Below, piece after piece: positions 25,101-34,100 of a stretch of 64,000 nt of DNA. Within the stretch, counting starts at the first letter, position 1. Every line of letters starts with the position of its first letter. The DNA comes from Hexactinellida sp. DTS-2022 (Eukaryota; Porifera; Hexactinellida): positions 4,402,001-4,466,000 of the forward strand of contig JAPNXP010000004.1 of NCBI GenBank assembly GCA_028753945.1. The letters run 5' to 3'. The translations under genes were made by a program, and so were the position numbers. Below the pieces are notes generated by a model that did no database searches, was not told where the DNA came from, and saw only the letters and a program-made list of their open reading frames with translations.

Positions 25101-28100
25101 GAGATTTCAATTTATAGGATAAGCTACTTAAACCAACCTGCCCAGTTAAACGGAATAAATTTAACTTGTTTCCCAAAAGTTCATACAAATAAGTAATAAC
25201 CAGTGATGGAACCGGTCGGGGCGGGTACCGGTAGAGATCTGTCTAATTAGTGTTCGTATTATTTTAGAGCAAATTACAGCGTTTAGTATACTTTGCTAAC
25301 TTATTGTTTATACTTTGGCCGATTCCATCTCTACTTGTTTCGCAAACATTGACCATAAATATTTGAAAACTCAATTTCCGTTGTAACTACTACTATTATA
25401 CTTTCGCTTTCTTACCTATCTGATCTAATTAAGCTAAATTGGTTATTCCGTTGTGACATACTATCACGTTCCTATAGGCGCTACTATCCCTATGAAATTA
25501 ACAGCCACTGGTTTCAGTAAACAAACATTCCATAAGGAGCAACTTGGAGTCAACGCATCAGAAAGAAATCTCTTGGAAAGAATTCATGATAATGCTCCCT
25601 TACAGCAGAGCAGAGCAACGAACTTAGCTAACAGTAAAAAGGTAAGGCATTATATTGGTTATTCATTATATACTGATATTCCTATAAATTAATCATTGTC
25701 TATATAAATAATAGCTAAAACTGTCTCTTGTATATAGCCTATATAAGGTTTGTAAATTACATGTGAGGCAATTTTGTGAATTTTTCTGATATTTCTCGAA
25801 TAAATTCCTCCCTCGATTATATTACTGTCTATGCTGCAATCCAAAATACGACTAAATTTGCAGCTTATTTGTATGGCACCGTGAAGAAGTATCACTCTAG
25901 TACAATTATTTGTACGGTAGACAAGTATGTATAAAACGAGTATTGTTAATAAACAAGTATTGTAAGACACCCATAAGCTAGAATTGGATCTGTTCTTACG
26001 CAGTATTCTATTCTACTGTTCCAATACAATATATTACATAATGGCAATTCGTTTACACAGAGTGATATTCAAACCTCTCAATCCCTTTACACGCAATTTC
26101 CATTCCCTATCTCGAACCGCACAGCACAATACTAATCCTCCGTTGAAGAATACTGTGTTTCAAAGGCTAGCCAGTACAGATTCTACGAACAACACACCCA
26201 CTACAATAGACTATTATGAAGACGATGACTATTTTCAAGGCATTGTAGAGGCGACAGATTTCGCGAGTCTCGGGCTAGGAGGCTACACCCCCTCAGGTCT
26301 CATACAAACAATCCTAGAATCTCTCCACAACAACGTGGGTCTGCCTTGGTGGGTGTGTATAGTGTGCAGCACCATTGTACTGCGTGCTTCCCTGTTCCCA
26401 TTCGTTGTGCGCAGCATGAGGTCCTCTCAGAGAACTACAATGGTGCAGCCCGAGATCTCCGAGCTGATGGAGAAATCGAGGAGAGCTAATTTGAGAGGAG
26501 ATACTTTCGAAGCTGAGAAGTATACTTTGCAGTATTATTCAGTTTTGAAGAAGAACGATATAACTCCAATCAACCAGTTCATGAACATATTGGTGCAGAC
26601 TCCCTTCTTTATCTCCTTCTTCTTCGCTTTGCGCGGAATGTACAATGCTCCTGTGGAGAGCTTGGCGACAGGCGGCATATTTTGGTTCCCTAACCTGTTG
26701 ATCCCAGACCCTTTCTTCCTACTGCCACTTTCTACGTCGATAACAATGCTGATTAGTATGCAGGTTAGCGAGACTAGAAATGCTATGGAGTCTAACCCAA
26801 TGCTTAAGTACGGTCTCGTCGGTTTGTCTCTAATGCTATTCCCAATCACAATGAAGTTCCCAGCAGCGCTGACTCTCTACTGGTGCACTTCTAATATTTT
26901 CACTACTGTTGTGTCCCTAACCATTACCTCCAACAGAGTCGCTCCTTTCTTCGGACTTAAGCCCATGAGCCAGATCTCCAAGGAAGTAGCCAAGCGTCCC
27001 AAGGGTAAATCCGCGAAGGAAATGTTAACTGAAATCTACCAAAACGCGAAAGCGCGAGGCAAGCTCCGATCTCTTGAAAACGAGAAGGTTAGAGATATCA
27101 AGGAATCCGTCCGACTAAAGAACTACAAAGTGGTTGTGTCAGCTGATCAGCTCGACAACCTGTACGCTAAGCACTCCAACAGGACTCGACCCACCAAATA
27201 CTATCCTTAGCAACGGCTGGAACACCTGGAATGTGTGGGTTGTAACGTAATCTGTATTACTCGATTAGAAAATTAAGGTTATAATTTAAATAGCAAATAC
27301 TTTGGTGTCTTTTGTATTTTACTAATTGATTTTACATTGGTAGCGAGCAATGTAATTACCTGATAATAATAAGAAGCATTCTATTGCTGAGGAAAATTTA
27401 AGAGTTTTGAACTTTGATTTAAATACTGTAATCCTTTTTATGAACTTAGAAATGGATACTTATTTTCATGATTACCATTACCATGATTTAATCAAGATAT
27501 TGCATACAAGTAATCACACCATGCTAAGAGAATAATATAATACCCGTGTTTGATTTAGAATTAATTATTGCTTTGCCTTAGCATTCAGTAATCTTATTAC
27601 AGTTCTGTTATTTATATAAATGGTGCACTGAGAAATATATTAACACACATTACACTAAAATGAAGATAATGAAACTTCAATTTGCCCTGTTACTACTATT
27701 GTATATATTCACCCTTACTGCTTGTAAGAAAGACATTTACATCGCTGGGCTATTCCCTCTGTTGTCCATCCTTAACAGTTCAGTTGAACTGACTGAGCTC
27801 GCTGTGCGGGAAATAAACGCTAAGCCAGACCTCCTGCCTAACCACAATCTCGTTATTAAATGGAGAGACACGAACTGTGATACTCCAATCGCATTTAAGT
27901 CCTTCACTGAGTTTATGGACGGAGATAACGTTACCTACGCCAGTATATTCGGCCTGCCGTGTCTGGCTACCACTTCTGCTATAGCAGATATCCTATCTGT
28001 GTACAATACGATGATGCTAACTTTCAGTGCATACATCCCAGACTTCTACTCTCTGTACTATTCTTCCCAACAGACATACGTTGTTAACGGATTCCCTACT

Positions 28101-31100
28101 GGCCTGAATGCTATTTCAGCTCAGCTTAAATTCATCACGGACCACAATTGGAAGCGCGTCGCCATTATTAATTTCGAGTCTGAGTATTTCACGCATTTAG
28201 GCTATGAGCTACAGAAAGCGCTATACAAACTGGGCATTGCGAATACCGCAGAGACTATTTCCGTCCCACTCACAATAACAGAATACCTCGACCAGCTTGA
28301 TGATGTTATCGACGCCATCCGATCAGAGAGTTATAGAATAATAGTATTCAACATGTACCATTGGACTGTCGCTGATTTCTTCTGTCGTGTAGTGAATCGT
28401 AGTCTGGATTTTCAGGAGTTTTCCTTCCTTCTTCCCGGTTCCTACTTATATCAAGCTAGTTTCGATTATTACTGGGTTAACGGAACTTGTTCTTTGCCTG
28501 CTATGCTTGAACTCGTTAAGGGGTCTATTGGTTTCACGCAGTATCCGAGAATTGAGGATTTTGTTGACTTTAATCACACCACGATATCCGGTCTTACCCC
28601 ACATGAAATCGTGGAAGATTACGGGTTGCACAACTTCTCAATCGTGCCGGAAATATGGAACACGTTCGGTCTGTATATGTACGATTCTATGTGGGCCCTA
28701 GCGCTTGGTTTGGACGAAGCGATAGATCAAGGGTTTGAACCTGCAAATCTAACTGAGGATGTGCAAGCGAATTTCTCACAATACCTTTTCGAGAATATTC
28801 TAAAACTTAACTTTGTTGGTCTCACGGGAGAGGTGTCGTTTGTGCAGACTCTGAGGGTTTCGCATCAGGCACAGCTGATCGAGTTTACGGAGGAGGGGTA
28901 CGAATTTCGCGGTTTATATATTAACCTGCCACATGAACTTTCGAATTTGGAAAATCTTTCCGCAGTCGAGTTAGTTAACAGCTCAGAATTCATATATTGG
29001 AATTCGGAAATGTCTGATGGAGTAGAAAATCATTATTCGCACATGGTAATATTCTATTTTATAACATTCTCTGCTATTTTGGTTGCAATCTACGTCGTAG
29101 TATTCATCGCTATAATTCTAGTCGGTGTGTACAAGCGGTACCCGCCAGCTACGCACTCAGAGCCCTCCATGAGCATATTCATTCTCCTCTCCAGTCTCTT
29201 CTTACTCGCATTCGCAGTCCTACTCAATGTAGATGGGAAGTTCTTTACTTTCCCAAGCCATGCCTTAGCGTGCAGTTTCTATTGTCACATGCTTGTTTGG
29301 CTAGGGTTCACTACTGCAAGTCTAATACTCGGCGGAGTATTGGCTAAGGCTCTCAAGCTGTATGCATTGTGGGTATTAAAGCACTACAACAAGAGCGATA
29401 TGCGAAAACTGCGCTTCCGCTACCTTGTACTCATCCCAATCATGCTCGCGTTTATGGACACACTAGTCGTATTGCTTTGGTTTGCAATTAATCCCATTGT
29501 CTACCAGACTCGCGATGTGCTCTCCAACGTCTTAAACCCGCCTATTTATCGTATTTCTTTCTGTCAGTTCGACTGGACAACTGCTCTCGCGATTTTAATC
29601 GCCATCAAAATTGGGTTGGTTGTGATATGTCTCTTCCTAGCTTACCATCTGCGAAATGTCACACATAAATCTCAGAGGTACTCCTTCATTATAGGATTAA
29701 TCATGTACAGTACTCTTTTTTTCGCGATTTTAATCGTATTCGTACTCGGTTTCGTTTCGAATTATGATACAAAGATAGCGCTCGCCTCTATTTTCGCGCT
29801 TTTGGCCTCGATACTAACCGTCTCTATAATCGGAATTCCAATCGTGTACTACTTGATTAAGGACCCAACAGGCAAGAACCTGTTCGAAGTGAGTAACACT
29901 AAGGACTTCCCGGAAGATAACACTTTGCTGAAGCGACGCATCTTTGCCCTGGAGAGAGACCTGGTGCTAGCTAACTCGACGCAGGAGGTTGACCAGGAGG
30001 GGGCTGGTTCCAGGAAATGCTCGCTAGTAAACGAATTCCAGTTTGATGTTCTTATGGAGAAAACTGATGAAAACTATTAGTTTCATAAGCGGTTAACCGT
30101 CTAATAAGTTTCCTAAGTATATTTATAATTATAACTTGCTTGTAAACGTAGTTAAGTTATGTATACATATTTTGTGCTTTTATTATTTGTCTGTATTACT
30201 TAGTTGATATTATTATTATGGTACATTTTACATTTAGTATTATTACAGTAGAACCTCGTTAGTGCGAACACCAGGGGATCGTCAAAAATTTATTTGCCTT
30301 ATCCGGATTTCGTATTATCCAATATCATCTGTATTGAAAAGGATTTGAAAGGGACTGAAATTGTGTTTGTATTAACCGGAATTTCGTATTAACAGTATTC
30401 GTATAACGAGGCTCTACTAGCTACTGTATTTATGATTATTATTATTTAAGAAATTTTGAGGTCGCCTTTTGCACGAAATTTGCTTGCTAGTATGCGAACT
30501 TGATATAAGAGGAAGATAATGAATTACATTTAAATGCTCACTCGGGTTGAAACAACTTATTTGTAAAACAATACAATATACGTACACCGGTACACGTATA
30601 CAGTAGAGCCTCTGAACAACGGACACCTTGGGACCGGAACCGTTGTCCGTTATTTAGAGGTTGTCCGCTATTTAGAGGTTGCTTTTCTATTGGACATATG
30701 CTAAATAAATAAATCCGTGCCACGAGGGTTGTCCGTTATTTAGAGGTTGTCCGCTATTTGGAGTGTCCGTTATGGGAGGCTCCACTGTATAATTATTTAG
30801 TAATTGCAATTAAGCGAACATCAATTTGTATCAGAATTCTTATTCCCCTTGCATTTTTATAGTACGTACACTTCTTAATTAAGGGACGTTCAAACGTTAC
30901 GTAACACATCCAAGGGGCTAACCAATGTATGATATTATTACAATGATACAAAGAAGCGTGACATAGGGAGGGAGTCTAATCTGGGAATTTATGTTACGTA
31001 ACGTTTTATTGACATTCCTTTGCATCCAGGCTGCTGCTAAGAATTCCCAATCTCCGTCCAAGTCTCCTGTCACAGAGCCTGCCACTACTGCCAAGCCAAA

Positions 31101-34100
31101 GCCGGCCGTTAAGAAAACCTTTAAACTTACCTACAAGCAGGAGGGGTCTCCGGCCAGACACGTGGTGCAGGAAATAACGAATGAGCTAACATTCGGTACC
31201 CTGGTGGGACTAGCGGAAGAGGAGTTTGGAATCATTGAAAGCAAACAGAGATTTAAAATGGGGTTCCCGCCTAAACCAATAAAAATGGATCCAGATGAGC
31301 CTCTTAAGGTCAGCTGTTTATGCTTCATATCAACTGTTTCTGATACTTTTAATTGTAGTAAAATCGTAAAGTAACACCTCCACAAACAATTTTAACATGT
31401 GCGTGTTCCTTAAATGGAATTATCTAGGAGTGAGACTCCCTTTTGACGTATGAAATTGAGAAAATATATACTACTTAGGAACGCGATATTTTTAATTATG
31501 TTCCTATAGCATGACATTAATTTGTGATTTATGTTTAACATATTTTACTTGTGTTTACAGGTGTCTAGCGGAGACAGCATTATCGTTGAGAAGGTGGAGT
31601 CAGCTGCGCCACCTGCCTACACATTCCAAACAAGACCTTTGTACGAGCCCACGCCCAAGAGACCGACCCGAGAACCTGCAAAGAGCCAATCTGCCTGGAA
31701 GAAGACACAGCCATCTCGCACCACGGATTCCAATAAACCGAATGGCATCAGGTCGGAATCCGGTCGGTTTAACCTGTACGACTCAGTTGCTGATAACCGC
31801 GAGCACTTCCAGAGAGGCGGGTTCTACTACAACGCGTTTATGGAGCTCTTTGAATCTGAGCCCCAAGACAACCACCACTTCCAGTTCCACCTTATGCCAG
31901 GGAAAGTGTTCTCCTACAGCAAAACGGCAGACGAGTTCGTGCTCTGTCTAGGTACGTTAAGTGTGCAGTGTGTAGGGGGTGTAGCTTTGTTATTGTTGTA
32001 CACAATTTATTTTTAGCATTTTTATTGATAATAAATTAATTATCATAATAATTTTTAAAGAATTACCAGTGCCTTTCTACTATAATTCGCTCTGAGTCTG
32101 ATCTGATTCTACCACTGTCAATACATATTGTTAACATATCAACTATTATTTTTGGCCTACAATTGTCCAATTACAAATTAGTGATATATATGTATAGTAT
32201 ACTTATATCTATTGTAGTTTATTTATGAATCATGATTGATTCATTTAAATTTTATCTGTTATTAATTATTATACATTATTAAACAAACAAAGTCATAGAT
32301 GTAATTGTAGTAATATTTCTTATTCCACAGACGGTGTACACATCTATGTGCAGCCCATCACAGAGGAGCTCCTGGAGTCAACTGAGAAGAGAAAGAAAGA
32401 AGCGAGTGAGTATTTATGTTATGAACTCTCTCTCTTATATATACGTACGTATTGTATTAATTATACCAACCCGATTTTAATTATAAGTAACACGCTTTAA
32501 AGTGCAAAATTCAGTCATTTAATTTGACAAACCCTACTATTTCTATAAGGGTATCCTTATATGTAGACGGTCTATAAAAGTCCATACATATAAGCAAAAA
32601 ATTTGTAGACCGTCTATATAAATTATGTAGGCCAACATCCCTGCCGTCTATGGGTATTACTATTGTATATGTAAGAAAACCTGGTCTAGAAATAGACGGT
32701 CTACATATAAGTTATTTCTTTCTATAAACTCTCAGGTTTTACAAACTATGCTAAACTAGAACTCGTAATACCAAATGAATTTGCATTAAAATGTATTTTA
32801 TGGCAAATTCAGTGATTGAGCGAACAACTAAGCGATTGAGCCATTAAATTACATAGTTGATTTGAGAGTAAAATAGGACTCTAAACTAATGGGATTTTCT
32901 GGGATTTTTATGTTTATTATTCTCATCTGAGCACTGCTTATCTCTAGTGGGTAACTGGGACGGAGAATCCAGCTCTTCCCTGAATCACACCTTTTCAGGC
33001 GCCCTGAGGGCTGAGCCGAAGTACGAGGCATTCGGCGGGGCCGGCTCGCGTCTGGGGGGCGGCGACGAGGAGGGAATGCAATTGCAGCCGTACAACATCC
33101 TGCAGGACCCCCTGGTGAGGGATTGGTGACATTGGAATTAGGATCTGTCTGTATACCTTGTACTAACGGGATTATTATGTATTTCTTTATTTTTAGATTG
33201 AATCGATTCTATCACTTGCCAACTCATCTAATGTTACGTCCAGATTAACCACACAGGTAATCTTTGGCTCATTATCATTCATAGTTGTATCATACTCTAA
33301 TTTCCATACAGTAAACTCCCGTCACAACAAAACGTATGTACGGACCTTAATAATACAGTCAGGTCTGCTTTATATGAACATCTATTTATCATCAGCAAGC
33401 CCTATGGTCCCAATTTAACTTACATAGAGTTTTTATTAAGTTGAGTTCGCTTATTATGAAGTCTCTCTATTGTGAACACAATTTTTGGTCTCTTTAATGT
33501 TCATAATAAAAGAACCTGACTGTATTTCGTTATAAGGTAGTAAAACCAATTACGGTACTTAAATCTTTAGGGTTATAAATAATACATTATAAGCGGAATT
33601 TCGTTATTTCCATTTCGTTACTGCTGCATCTGTATTTGGGTTGCTGTTTCCAAGCATTTTCCAATATTGCTCGTTGCAATTTTAATCACTATGCATAAGC
33701 TAATTAACCAAATAGTAGGGCAGCTTAAGCCCATATTTTGAAAGGATGTGGACATCCCGGACCAAAGCACCAAACTTTTTCCACATATAGACCATTGCTT
33801 GGGCACTCGATTTTTGGTAGGATCCACTTCCGCCGGATACATTATGACCTCCATCAGGCATTTTCAAAATGACCACTTTAATATTATTCGGACAAAAGCC
33901 CACATACACGAACTCATGTCAAATGACATCGTATAGGGTTATTATATGCATAGTTGTAATCAGAACAGTGTGCGCTGTCGAAAGATGGGTCACTCGGTAG
34001 GGTTGCTATCATATTTGAGAATGGAATGTTCAACATTCCACCGTTGTCAAGGAAACTTTTTAATCTGAATATGGTCATGTGACCCCTATAATTAACGGAA

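Noticed and set aside
25984-26040. Upstream extension of the OXA1L frame
   Set aside because: It begins at TTG, and the added residues spoil the basic presequence; the ATG at 26041 fits.
31511-31951. Alternative frame of 146 codons over VCPIP1 exon 11
   Set aside because: Shadow frame; the other frame gives the conserved SSGDSIIVEK and GKVFSY segments and fits splice phases.
33700-33909. Frames GFCPNNIKVVILKMPDGGHN at 33700 (minus) and 36211 (plus) as a gene pair
   Set aside because: They are the two terminal inverted repeats of one transposon.
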